Positions 21,740-31,327 of a DNA stretch of 64,000 nucleotides are shown piece after piece. The notes under the pieces were generated by a model. That model was not told where the DNA came from and did not search any database. It worked only from the letters and a program-made list of their open reading frames with translations. The position numbers and the translations under genes are program-made. The DNA comes from Nitrosomonas sp. GTDB lineage: Bacteria; Pseudomonadota; Gammaproteobacteria; Burkholderiales; Nitrosomonadaceae. The stretch's first letter is position 1. Every line of letters starts with the position of its first letter. The stretch covers positions 31,654 to 95,653 of the forward strand of contig BQJA01000003.1 in the NCBI GenBank assembly GCA_021604405.1, given 5' to 3'.

Positions 21740-22795
21740 ATGACAAATCTTCACTTATTGATCCCGTCCCTTTTTTGGAACAGAATCACTCAGCCTGAAA
21801 CTCTTGACGGCTTATCACTCCCCGCCGTAGAAAACTTTTTAGCTAAAAGCTCACAAACCCAGCAAACGTCTCAAGGGTTCGAAGCATGGCTCTGTCAAGT
21901 TTTCGGAATAAGTAAACAACAAAATTGGCCGATAGCACCAATTTTGCTCCAATTTGAAAATACTGAACAAGCATCAGCAGAAAATGGTTACTGGCTACGC
22001 GCCGATCCAGTCCATCTACGGATCGAACAAAATCATATTTTATTGGCAGACAGCCAAATGTTCAAAATTTCAGTAAAGGAATCAGATCAACTTGCCGATA
22101 TAGTCAACCGGCATTTTGAAAAGGATGCGTTGGCTTTTCTACCGATAAACCCTGATCGCTGGTATGTCCGCTTAGAGAAAAATCCGGATTTACAACTTCA
22201 CGCCCTCAGTCAAATTGCCGGCACGAATATCAATAATTATTTACCAACAGGTGAGGACAGAACCATTTGGCACAATAGATTTAATGAAATACAAATGCTG
22301 CTGCACGAACATCCGATAAATCAAGCAAGACAAGAGCGTGGCGAACTAGCTATCAATAGCCTATGGTTCTGGGGAGGAGGGAGGATACCGGAAACGGTCA
22401 CCTCGATTTATACCCATATATGGAGCAATGACATGCTCCCTCGCGCACTGGCGCTGACAAGCGGCACACCATATGCCACGCTCCCCGCCAATGCTGAAAG
22501 ATGGCTAGAAACTGCTGAGCATGGAAACCATCTTGTCGTACTTGCAGCGCTATGGAGAAAAACGCAATATAACAATGCTTATGGCTGGCGGGAAGATCTG
22601 AAGGCATTTGAGCAGAATTGGTTTGCGCCTTTATATACCGCACTGCAAAAAGGTCAGATTACGCAACTAACGATCACTGCTATAGAAGACAACATTGCCA
22701 GAGACTTCATCATAACTCGCAAAAATTTGTGGAAATTTTGGAATTTGGCAAAGCCATTATCAAGCTACGTGAATAATGAGGCGAAGTTAACCTAA
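21740..22795 (+). CDS. RpfE-like / phosphoglycerate-mutase-related conserved protein
   Basis: HLLIPSLFW...; LWFWGGGRIP; WFAPLYTALQKGQITQLTI. Resembles a conserved betaproteobacterial family; function unknown. Confidence 0.55.
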   Translation: MTNLHLLIPSLFWNRITQPETLDGLSLPAVENFLAKSSQTQQTSQGFEAWLCQVFGISKQQNWPIAPILLQFENTEQASAENGYWLRADPVHLRIEQNHILLADSQMFKISVKESDQLADIVNRHFEKDALAFLPINPDRWYVRLEKNPDLQLHALSQIAGTNINNYLPTGEDRTIWHNRFNEIQMLLHEHPINQARQERGELAINSLWFWGGGRIPETVTSIYTHIWSNDMLPRALALTSGTPYATLPANAERWLETAEHGNHLVVLAALWRKTQYNNAYGWREDLKAFEQNWFAPLYTALQKGQITQLTITAIEDNIARDFIITRKNLWKFWNLAKPLSSYVNNEAKLT

Positions 22796-22874
22796 TAAAA
22801 AATATCACTGCCGAATATCTGTCACTGATTATGCAAAATGTCATTTTTAGCACACGGAATACCAAGGAATAAGG

Positions 22875-24320
22875 ATGCACAAACATTCACCTTTTAGCAT
22901 CATTAAACCATACCTATCTGCGAGCTTTGCCATTACAGCGATAGTACTACTCGTCACTGCTTTTTATTTTATTTCCGGCACAGCACAGCACTGGATTACC
23001 AGTCTGTGGGGAATACTGATTATGACAATATTCGTCATGATTGGCCAGATAGCGCACGCCACAAAAAAAAATGAAAGTATTACAGCACAATTAATAAACA
23101 CCAAAGAACGGCTCGCCAACGAAATCAAACACCGTCTTTGGGCTGAAAAAACGACATCAGAAAGTAAAATACAATCTCAGTTTGTCGATGAAAACTTTCC
23201 AGTATTACTCGCTTATTTCACCATTGCACAACGCTGCGGTTACCATAACCGGGCATACCGGAATTGGCTCGGATTGAATGCAAATCAAATTGACGGCCAG
23301 TTTCTGCAGGATTTCTCAGGTGATGAGTTTAGTAAAAGCTTAAAAAATCATATGAAGAGTATCCTGGCAGGAGAAACCGTCTTCAACGAACGCATTCAGA
23401 AATCTGCTAAAGGGATCCTTTATAATCTTACCGAGCAATTCATCCCACATGTTGACGGCAAAAAAAGAGTTGTCGGCTTTTATACGCTTTATACTCCTCG
23501 CGCGCCTGAAAAAAACCAGATATCCGCAACAGCCGACAGCTTATCTTCCCAAGCCAATAAAAATCTCATAGGCCCGGAATTAACTGCTTCCCGCATTGTA
23601 CGAGCCATAGAGGGCGACGAATTCCGTCTTTATCACCAAAAAATTCTCTCTTTAAAAACAAATGCAAATGTACCTGATCTTTATGAGGTTTTGATCCGCA
23701 TGTCTGAAGAGGAGAATAATTTAATGCCCCCGGGCACTTTCCTGCCCCTTGTCGAAAAATTCAAGATGATGCCTCGATTGGATCGCTGGGTTGTGAATTA
23801 CATGATGAAGTGGTTGTCCACACATCAAACAACACCTGGTACAAAATTTTGCGTCAATATAGCCAAGGACACACTATTGTGCGCTGATTTTCCTGCTTTT
23901 GTAAGGGGCCAACTGCAACAGAATAAAATACCTCCAGACGCCCTTTGTTTTGAAATTGAGGAATCCGATGCGCTAGCAAATCCTTCCGCAACTTCAGTAT
24001 TTGCAGAAAAAATAAGACAATTGGGATGCCTCGTTTCATTATGTAGCATAAGCTACAACCAAGCTTCCGTAAATTTGTTAAAAAAAATTAATGTCGATAT
24101 AATCAAAATTGACGGCAGTCTGGTCTATAACATTTCACACGACGAGAAAGACTTAGCCAAGGTTACAGCAATTAACCGGATCGCTCACACCATAAAAATA
24201 CAAACAGTTGCTGAACTTGTTGAAACCGAAGACATAATAGTTAAATTACGCGAAATTGGCGTTGATTTTGCTCAGGGTTTCGGGGTCGCCAGACCTCGAC
24301 CACTGAACGAACTGGAATAA
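22875..24320 (+). CDS. Membrane protein with PAS-like region and degenerate EAL domain
   Basis: Two N-terminal TMs; DLYEVLIRM, FCVNIAKDTL, CFEIEES, IIKIDGSL, AELVET, AQGFGVARP. Confidence 0.85.
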   Translation: MHKHSPFSIIKPYLSASFAITAIVLLVTAFYFISGTAQHWITSLWGILIMTIFVMIGQIAHATKKNESITAQLINTKERLANEIKHRLWAEKTTSESKIQSQFVDENFPVLLAYFTIAQRCGYHNRAYRNWLGLNANQIDGQFLQDFSGDEFSKSLKNHMKSILAGETVFNERIQKSAKGILYNLTEQFIPHVDGKKRVVGFYTLYTPRAPEKNQISATADSLSSQANKNLIGPELTASRIVRAIEGDEFRLYHQKILSLKTNANVPDLYEVLIRMSEEENNLMPPGTFLPLVEKFKMMPRLDRWVVNYMMKWLSTHQTTPGTKFCVNIAKDTLLCADFPAFVRGQLQQNKIPPDALCFEIEESDALANPSATSVFAEKIRQLGCLVSLCSISYNQASVNLLKKINVDIIKIDGSLVYNISHDEKDLAKVTAINRIAHTIKIQTVAELVETEDIIVKLREIGVDFAQGFGVARPRPLNELE

Positions 24321-24739
24321 ATCTCCAAAACAGCAAATTAAGATCGCAACGCTCACGATAATTGATAGTCGTACGTACCGGGTTACCAAAAGATCGCCCA
24401 CCCCTGATTGCTCGTAAACTATCGAGTTTACGACAGGCATTAAAGAACGCCTTACGCAAGTAATATTATTAAATTCATGAACTTATATACATATTTTGCA
24501 AGAATACAGACAATATTATTAATCTGTCCAGAACAATGGGCAGCTTTACTCAAGGTTAAAAAAACACCTTTTGAGCAGGTATTTCAGTACAATATAGCAA
24601 GTGATAAGGTTGTCGAGTAGTTACAAAAAAATAGGGCCATATGAATAAAGGCGAACTCTCCCCACGTTCAAAAATAACCGACGACGGGTTATACCTCCTT
24701 ATTTTTTGCCAAATAATCAAACCAGGTTAGGAGTAAAAA

Positions 24740-25126
24740 ATGGCTGACCAACCTTCTGTTGTCCCAGTAAAAGTTGAATCCGCACCCGAGGCTGGAAGAG
24801 ACCCGATAAAAATTATGATCGAAATAGCAGAAAACAAAAATCTATCGGACCAAGATAAATCCGAGCTGATTTTTTACGCCCAGACACGATTCAAGAATCG
24901 GCGAAGAATGGCATATCTCTCATTAAGCGCCATTATTGTTTCATTAGCCCTAATTTTCCTAGCCGCTTTCATTGATGGTCTCAGTACGTGCTCAGCGGGC
25001 CAAACATGCGAAAAAATTTTGGATTCCATAAAAAACAATCAAAATTTAATCGCCTGGATTGAAGGATTTCTAACAGCAATCGTAGCGGCTTATTATGGCG
25101 TTACAGCCTGGCGCCCTGCGAGTTAG
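24740..25126 (+). CDS. Hypothetical membrane protein with two predicted TM segments
   Basis: RBS-like aggag upstream; hydrophobic segments AYLSLSAIIVSLALIFLAAFI and LIAWIEGFLTAIVAAYYG. Confidence 0.7.
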   Translation: MADQPSVVPVKVESAPEAGRDPIKIMIEIAENKNLSDQDKSELIFYAQTRFKNRRRMAYLSLSAIIVSLALIFLAAFIDGLSTCSAGQTCEKILDSIKNNQNLIAWIEGFLTAIVAAYYGVTAWRPAS

Positions 25127-25134
25127 TTCACAAT

Positions 25135-25503
25135 ATGTCTGGCAAAGTCTACTACAACAGTGCATGCCCCGTTTGCAATGCGGGCATCAAAGATCAGCGT
25201 CAACGCATGGAAGCCTGCAATATAAAAGACACAGAATGGGTGGATGTGCATAGTAATCCAGATGCCGCATTAGAAGTGGGCGATTCATTGGAACAAGTAC
25301 GGGAACGGCTGTATTTCAAGGATGAAAACGGACATCTGGATATCGGCGCAGATGCTTTTATCCGCTTATGGCTCCAAACACCAGGCCAGCGCTGGCTGGG
25401 AAAACTGTTTCAATTACCGATACTCAAACAATTCTTTCATCTAACCTACAACAGTTTTGCACGGCTTCTTTATCGATGGAATCGTGCAAAAAAACACTGG
25501 TAA
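25135..25503 (+). CDS. DCC-family (DUF393) thiol-disulfide oxidoreductase-like protein
   Basis: VYYNSACPVCNAGIKDQRQRM; IGADAFIRLWLQTPGQRWL. Confidence 0.8.
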   Translation: MSGKVYYNSACPVCNAGIKDQRQRMEACNIKDTEWVDVHSNPDAALEVGDSLEQVRERLYFKDENGHLDIGADAFIRLWLQTPGQRWLGKLFQLPILKQFFHLTYNSFARLLYRWNRAKKHW

Positions 25504-25552
25504 TCTCACGACAACTTAATCGGTCAGGCGTTATCCCACCGTTCGCGATAAT

Positions 25553-26590
25553 TTAAATCATTTTCCATGACAAACGCTGCCCCGCTCGCAACGGAATTAA
25601 TTTTTCTTCGACGAAATCAAGTTGCGCAGGAATTGTCCAGTCTTCCTTTCTCAGGGTTATGCGATTGGTGTTACGTGGCAACTGATAAAAATCTGCACCA
25701 TAAAAACTGGCAAATGCTTCCAATTTATCCAACGCACCCGCCAGTTCAAATGCCTCGGCATAAAATGCCATTGCTGCGTGCGCGGTAAAAATCCCGGCAC
25801 AGCCACAATCAGTTTCTTTATTTGACTGAGAATGCGGCGCGCTATCGGTACCGAGAAAAAATTTTGGATTCCCGCTGACCGCTGCCTCAATCAAAGCCAA
25901 TCGGTGCCTTTCCCGCTTTAATATTGGCAGACAAAAATAGTGTGGATGTATACCACCCTGAAAAATAGCATTACGATTAAGCAATAAATGATGGGCCGTT
26001 ATACTGGCTGCAATGTTATCGGATGCGCCTTTAACAAACGCAACGGCATCTCTCGTCGTAATATGCTCAAGAACGATACGCAAATCAGCTAAACGCTGCG
26101 TCAGCGGAAACAGTACACGATCGATAAATACTTTTTCTTTGTCAAACACATCCACTGCCGGATCGGTCACTTCACCATGAACTAGTAACGGCAGACCGAC
26201 CTGTTGCATTGTTTCTAAGGCAGCATAGCAATTCGCAATATCGGTCACACCCGCGTCTGAATGGGTCGTCGCACCGGCTGGATAATATTTCACGCCATAA
26301 ACCGCACCACTTTTTTTTGCCCGAACTATTTCTGAAGGATGCGTATTATCAGTAAGATATAACGTCATAAGCGGCACAAATTGTGCCTGCATCGCTACCG
26401 GCAAAGCGGCAAGGATTCGATCCCGGTAAGCCAGCGCCATTTCGGTTGTCACAACTGGCGGCTTTAGGTTTGGCATAATAATCGCTCGCGCGAATTGTTT
26501 TGCCGAATATGGCAATACCGCTTGCATTTGCCCGCCATCGCGCAGATGCAAATGCCAATCATCGGGACGGGTGATGGTTATTGAAGTCAA
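25553..26590 (-). CDS. pyrC: Dihydroorotase
   Basis: ITITRPDDWHLHLRDG, MPNLKPPV, GVKYYPAGATTHSDAGV, FLGTDSAPH. Confidence 0.96.
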   Translation of the reverse strand: MTSITITRPDDWHLHLRDGGQMQAVLPYSAKQFARAIIMPNLKPPVVTTEMALAYRDRILAALPVAMQAQFVPLMTLYLTDNTHPSEIVRAKKSGAVYGVKYYPAGATTHSDAGVTDIANCYAALETMQQVGLPLLVHGEVTDPAVDVFDKEKVFIDRVLFPLTQRLADLRIVLEHITTRDAVAFVKGASDNIAASITAHHLLLNRNAIFQGGIHPHYFCLPILKRERHRLALIEAAVSGNPKFFLGTDSAPHSQSNKETDCGCAGIFTAHAAMAFYAEAFELAGALDKLEAFASFYGADFYQLPRNTNRITLRKEDWTIPAQLDFVEEKLIPLRAGQRLSWKMI

Positions 26591-26666
26591 GAGAAAGAGG
26601 CTGTATATGCTGTTAATATATTCGTATTATAATGCACCGCGTAATCCTGCTGAGCAAGCCTGCTAA

Positions 26667-27521
26667 TTAATATTCTTTGTCGGCCTTAAAGGATAACGCC
26701 AGCTTATATAGCTTGTTTTTATTATTACCCGTAATTTCCGCTGCCAGCTTAACTGCCTGTTTCAACGGTAATTCTCCGAGAAGCAGCTTTAGTGTATACT
26801 GACTTTCATCACTGATTTCTGGATTACTTACAGCTGTGGCACCAGATAGCAACAGCACAAATTCACCTTTCTGCTGATTACTATCCGCCTGAATCCAGTT
26901 GAGCGCATCTCCCAGTTTGCAAACATGGAAAGTTTCAAAAACTTTAGTTAACTCTCTGGCAATAGTGATTTGGCGTTGTTCTCCGAAAACTTCAACCAAG
27001 TCTGACACACACGCAAGAATGCGATGCGGCGCTTCATAAAATATCAGTGCATAGGGCAGTGATTTTAACGCATCAAGCGCACGTTTTCTCCCGGCCGATT
27101 TGTTCGGCAGAAAACCGTAAAACAAAAAATGCGGATTGGTAATTCCAGCTGCTGATAATGCGCAAACTGCCGCGTTCGCACCAGGGATTGGAATAACTTG
27201 ATAACCATGCCTACGCACCTGATTAACCAGTATCGCACCGGGATCCGAGATACCTGGCGTACCCGCGTCTGTAACCAGCGCAACCGTTTTTTTGTCCGCT
27301 AGCATTGCAACAATTTTGTTACTGACAGTCGCTTCATTATGCTGATGCAACGTGATTATCTTCGCCGCTATCGAATGAGACGCCAATAGGTATCTGACGG
27401 TATTTACATGCTCAGCAGCAACTACATCAACCGATGCAAGCACATCCATCGCACGCAAACTAATGTCGCGTAAATTTCCTATTGGCGTAGCAACCACATA
27501 TAATGCACTTTTTGTAAGCAT
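26667..27521 (-). CDS. rsmI: 16S rRNA (cytidine-2'-O)-methyltransferase RsmI
   Basis: LYVVATPIGNLRDISLRA, ALVTDAGTPGISDPGAILV, FYGFLPNK, YEAPHRI. Confidence 0.96.
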   Translation of the reverse strand: MLTKSALYVVATPIGNLRDISLRAMDVLASVDVVAAEHVNTVRYLLASHSIAAKIITLHQHNEATVSNKIVAMLADKKTVALVTDAGTPGISDPGAILVNQVRRHGYQVIPIPGANAAVCALSAAGITNPHFLFYGFLPNKSAGRKRALDALKSLPYALIFYEAPHRILACVSDLVEVFGEQRQITIARELTKVFETFHVCKLGDALNWIQADSNQQKGEFVLLLSGATAVSNPEISDESQYTLKLLLGELPLKQAVKLAAEITGNNKNKLYKLALSFKADKEY

Positions 27522-27531
27522 ATTTCTTTCT

Positions 27532-28656
27532 ATGCAACATTACTTCTCTATTTTTTTGGTTTTAATCGTCGTACTATACGGCACACCGTCGGCATTTTCT
27601 ACTCATCCTGAGAATTATTATGTGGATGACCAAGCATCCGGCACGACGCCAATGCCGCATATTGCGCTGTTGCTACCATTACATTCCCCTTCATTTGGAG
27701 AGGCTGCCGAAGTGGTCCGTCAAGGTTTTGTAACGGCCACCATGCGCGGCGAAGCACTTCCTGTAACGATTAGAATTTACGCAACGACGGATGACCCGCT
27801 GGACATTCTTGTAAGTTATCGGGAAGCGTTATATGCCGGCGCCATAATGGTCGTAGGCCCCTTGACCCGAGACGGCGTATCCGCATTGGCTTCAAGCCGT
27901 TTTGTTACGGTCCCCACGTTGACATTAAATACTGCAGACAATATCGATTATATGTCACCCAATCTTTATTTGTTTGGCCTGCAGATGGAAAATGAAGCAA
28001 GTCAGGTCGCGGATTTGGCTTCCAGAGAAAATCGGCACCATGCAATTATTATTAATTCCAACAGCCCGTTATCTACGAGACTTAAAGTAGCTTTTACCGA
28101 GGAATGGCGGAAAAATAATACATATGCCACAGTTGAATCGATACAGTTTTCTGAAGATCAGACTTTCCTGAGATCGCTACGCGAATTCACGGCGGGCGAG
28201 GATGCGATCGTTTTTCTAGCGCTGGGCGCAAAAGATTCCCGCTTGATACGTTCATACTTAAACCCTTCCACGCCCATTTACGCGACGTCACAGATTTTTA
28301 TCAGTAATAATGATGCATTGTTCAATCATGATCTGAATAATACAAATTTTATGGATATGCCATGGTTATTGCAACCTGATCATCCCGCTGTCATGGCCTA
28401 CAAACACTATGACACAGCCATGAGCAAAGACCAGGAACGTCTTTATGCGCTTGGAATTGATGCTTTTCGTTTAATGGCATTGATGATGCGCGCTCACTCA
28501 GCTTATGAAATTTCGCTGGATGGTGTAACCGGTCATGTCTATTTTGTTCCGCCAAATCAATTTATTCGTGAATCGATCCCAGCCAGATTTAAGAATGGAA
28601 AAGCTGTGTTAATAAATGCAAACACCTATCAAGGTCTTTCCATCAGTGAAAGGTAA
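27532..28656 (+). CDS. LppC/LpoA-like penicillin-binding-protein-activator family (periplasmic-binding fold)
   Basis: ALLLPLHSPSFGEAAEVVRQGF, MVVGPLTRDGVSAL, GIDAFRLMALM, DGVTGHVYF; between rsmI (divergent) and yraN as in many genomes. Confidence 0.82.
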   Translation: MQHYFSIFLVLIVVLYGTPSAFSTHPENYYVDDQASGTTPMPHIALLLPLHSPSFGEAAEVVRQGFVTATMRGEALPVTIRIYATTDDPLDILVSYREALYAGAIMVVGPLTRDGVSALASSRFVTVPTLTLNTADNIDYMSPNLYLFGLQMENEASQVADLASRENRHHAIIINSNSPLSTRLKVAFTEEWRKNNTYATVESIQFSEDQTFLRSLREFTAGEDAIVFLALGAKDSRLIRSYLNPSTPIYATSQIFISNNDALFNHDLNNTNFMDMPWLLQPDHPAVMAYKHYDTAMSKDQERLYALGIDAFRLMALMMRAHSAYEISLDGVTGHVYFVPPNQFIRESIPARFKNGKAVLINANTYQGLSISER

Positions 28657-28984
28657 CGACGCCGAACAGTTGGCGGCTTCCTATCTACAGCGTCAACAAC
28701 TTATCCTCGTCAAGCAAAACTATTGCTGTCGTTTTGGTGAAATTGACCTGATCATGCGTGAAAATGAAACGCTGGTGTTTGTCGAAGTACGAATGCGCAG
28801 CAGCGATGTTTTTGGTGGTGCAGCAGCCAGCATAACCGCCGCCAAGCAAAAAAAACTGCTACGTACTGCGCGGCATTATATTGCTGGATCGAATGCTGAG
28901 CCGGCTTGCCGTTTTGATGTTGTGTTACTATCCGGCACTAACGGTCGCGACGTGGAATGGATCAAAAATGCATTTGGAGAGTAG
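28616..28984 (+). CDS. yraN: YraN/UPF0102 nuclease-like protein
   Basis: GNDAEQLAASYLQRQQLILVKQNYCCRFGEIDLIMRENETLVFVEVRMRSS. Confidence 0.93.
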   Translation: MQTPIKVFPSVKGNDAEQLAASYLQRQQLILVKQNYCCRFGEIDLIMRENETLVFVEVRMRSSDVFGGAAASITAAKQKKLLRTARHYIAGSNAEPACRFDVVLLSGTNGRDVEWIKNAFGE

Positions 28985-29005
28985 CGTAATGGCGTCCCGC
29001 CAGCA

Positions 29006-29773
29006 CTACAAATTTATACTTCGCCCGCCATCTACCGCAATGATCTGTCCTGTAATGTACGAAGCATCAGCTATCAAAAAACGTACGGTCTTCGCAATAT
29101 CTTCCGGTTCGCCGGTGCGCTTGAGAAGCGTCCTGCGAATAATATGCTGACGCGCCGCGTCGTCTCTCCATTCGCCATTTTCCGGCCACAGGATTGGCCC
29201 AGGGGAAACACCATTGACACGAATTTCTGGCGCCAGCTCCAACGCCAGCGATTTTGTAAGCGACACCAGACCGCCTTTTGCGGCGCTGTAGATGACATAG
29301 TTTTTCAGTGGCCGGTCAGCATGAATATCAATAATATTAACGATACAGCCTTGCTGTAATTTCAGGTAAGGCGCTGCTGCCTGTGACAGAAACAACGGCG
29401 CCATCAGATTACTGCCTACCAGATCATCCCATGCTTCTGTCGTGCATTGACCCAGCGGCGTTGGAAAAAAACTTGATGCATTGTTGACCAACCCATCCAG
29501 CCTGCCAAACCGCTCCGTTACTCTATCAACAAAATCGGGCAACATGTTGATATCCAACAAATCAGCTTGTACCAAAGTCACTGAGCCAGGGCGATTACTA
29601 TTGAGATCACCTTGTAATTCCTGTGCTTCTTTCAATGAAGAACGATAATGCACAACCAGATTCGCACCCTGCGCGTGTAATTTTCTACAAATAGCCGCGC
29701 CTATTCTTTTAGCACCACCAGTAATCAATACCGCTTTTCCCTGCACAGGCATCTCCTTAAACCTAAAAGTCAT
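29006..29773 (-). CDS. SDR-family pteridine reductase-like protein (FolM type)
   Basis: AVLITGGAKRIGAAICRKLH, LVNNASSFFPTPLG, YSAAKGGLVSLTKSLALELAP, ITGQIIAVDGGRS. Confidence 0.8.
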   Translation of the reverse strand: MTFRFKEMPVQGKAVLITGGAKRIGAAICRKLHAQGANLVVHYRSSLKEAQELQGDLNSNRPGSVTLVQADLLDINMLPDFVDRVTERFGRLDGLVNNASSFFPTPLGQCTTEAWDDLVGSNLMAPLFLSQAAAPYLKLQQGCIVNIIDIHADRPLKNYVIYSAAKGGLVSLTKSLALELAPEIRVNGVSPGPILWPENGEWRDDAARQHIIRRTLLKRTGEPEDIAKTVRFLIADASYITGQIIAVDGGRSINL

Positions 29774-29977
29774 ACTTGACTGCTATAAAGCTTACGAAGC
29801 AAAAAAATCTACAAGATTATGCTGAACGGTTTGCCATGCTCCGTCTGAGTGATTGTTACAATGCTATTTATAGCACAATGCAATCTATGTCTGCGTTGCA
29901 ATTTATTTCATAACTGAGGCTTACTCTTAATGCGCCATACTACAAACAACAGTCAATATTCGCTAACTGCCTGCCAA

Positions 29978-30058
29978 TTACAGTTTTCAGGTTAATAGTA
30001 CTGTTAAACTGTAACGAATCCGTAAAATACGGTTTGATACTTCCGCAACGTCAAACCG
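29978..30058. repeat. Cluster of three inverted repeats in the folM/midA-like divergent intergenic region
   Basis: TTACAGTTT(29978-29986)/AAACTGTAA(30006-30014); CCGT/ACGG (30020-30032); CGGTTTGA(30030-30037)/TCAAACCG(30051-30058). Confidence 0.6.
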
Positions 30059-30115
30059 ATAAGCATCATTTACTTTTCAACCAAAAACTAATAACTATAA
30101 AGAACACTAATACTA

Positions 30116-31300
30116 ATGTCACGCTCTCAAACATTACCCAAGCCGAGTGATGCGGCGCATCGACACAGTCAAGCAGTAGAAAAAACAATTCAGAACGAAA
30201 TAAAAGCCGCAGGCGGCTGGGTTTCTTTTGCAAATTTTATGCAACTGGTACTTTATGCGCCTTGCCTGGGCTACTACAGCAGCGGTTCGCACAAATTTGG
30301 CAGTGCCGGTGACTTCGTCACCGCACCAGAGATTTCATCGCTTTTTGGCCGCACATTGGCAAAACAAACAACACAGATATTAAAACAAGTCAAACAAGCC
30401 GATATTCTTGAATTTGGCGCAGGATCCGGAAAGTTGGCGCTTGATTTATTACTTGAACTGGAAAAAACAGAGTGCCTTCCAAGAAATTATTTCATTCTTG
30501 AAGTCAGCGCAGAATTGCGCCAGCGGCAGCAAACTTTATTTACAAACAACGCGCCCCAGCTTATCCCGTTACTACAGTGGATGGATCGACTACCAGCCAA
30601 ATTCAGCGGATTAATGCTTGCTAATGAAGTGCTCGATGCTATGCCAGTCCATCTGGTGGTGTGGCGTGGCAATCAGTTTTTTGAACGGGGTGTTACTTAT
30701 AAAAACGAAGCATTTGTCTGGAAAGAACGCCCACTGCGCGATGGCGCTCTGTTTGAAGCTGCCGCAAAGCTGGGCGCTCAGCATAATCTCAGCAACGAAC
30801 GTTATAGCTATACCAGCGAAATAAACCTTGTCATTCCCAGTTTCATCACCAGTCTGGCAAGTATCTTGCAGCACGGCTTAATCTTATTGATTGACTATGG
30901 CTTCGGCGCCAAGGAATATTATCACCCGCAAAGAAATCAGGGCACGCTGATGTGTCATTATCGCCATCACGCCCATGACGATCCATTTTACCTGCCTGGT
31001 TTACAAGATATCACCAGCCATGTCGATTTTAGTGCTGCAACGGAAGCAGCAGGAAACACAGGCCTTGAATTAATGGGTTATACCACACAGGCGCATTTTT
31101 TGATTAACTGCGGTATCACGGAAATTCTAAGCCAAACACCCGCTGACCATATGGGGAAATACTTGCCGCTGTCAAATCAATTACAAAAATTAGTGAGTCC
31201 CGCCGAAATGGGAGAATTATTCAAGGTGATCGCTTTTGGCAAAAATATCGGTCAACCGTTAATCGGTTTTACAAACGGCGATAAAAGCCGGCTATTATAA
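30116..31300 (+). CDS. SAM-dependent methyltransferase, MidA family
   Basis: GYYSSGSHKFGSAGDFVTAPEISSLFGR, ILEFGAGSGKLALDLL, LLIDYGFGAKEYYHPQRNQGTLMCHYRH. Confidence 0.92.
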   Translation: MSRSQTLPKPSDAAHRHSQAVEKTIQNEIKAAGGWVSFANFMQLVLYAPCLGYYSSGSHKFGSAGDFVTAPEISSLFGRTLAKQTTQILKQVKQADILEFGAGSGKLALDLLLELEKTECLPRNYFILEVSAELRQRQQTLFTNNAPQLIPLLQWMDRLPAKFSGLMLANEVLDAMPVHLVVWRGNQFFERGVTYKNEAFVWKERPLRDGALFEAAAKLGAQHNLSNERYSYTSEINLVIPSFITSLASILQHGLILLIDYGFGAKEYYHPQRNQGTLMCHYRHHAHDDPFYLPGLQDITSHVDFSAATEAAGNTGLELMGYTTQAHFLINCGITEILSQTPADHMGKYLPLSNQLQKLVSPAEMGELFKVIAFGKNIGQPLIGFTNGDKSRLL

Positions 31301-31327
31301 ATAAACAGCTTATATCATTGGCTGCAA

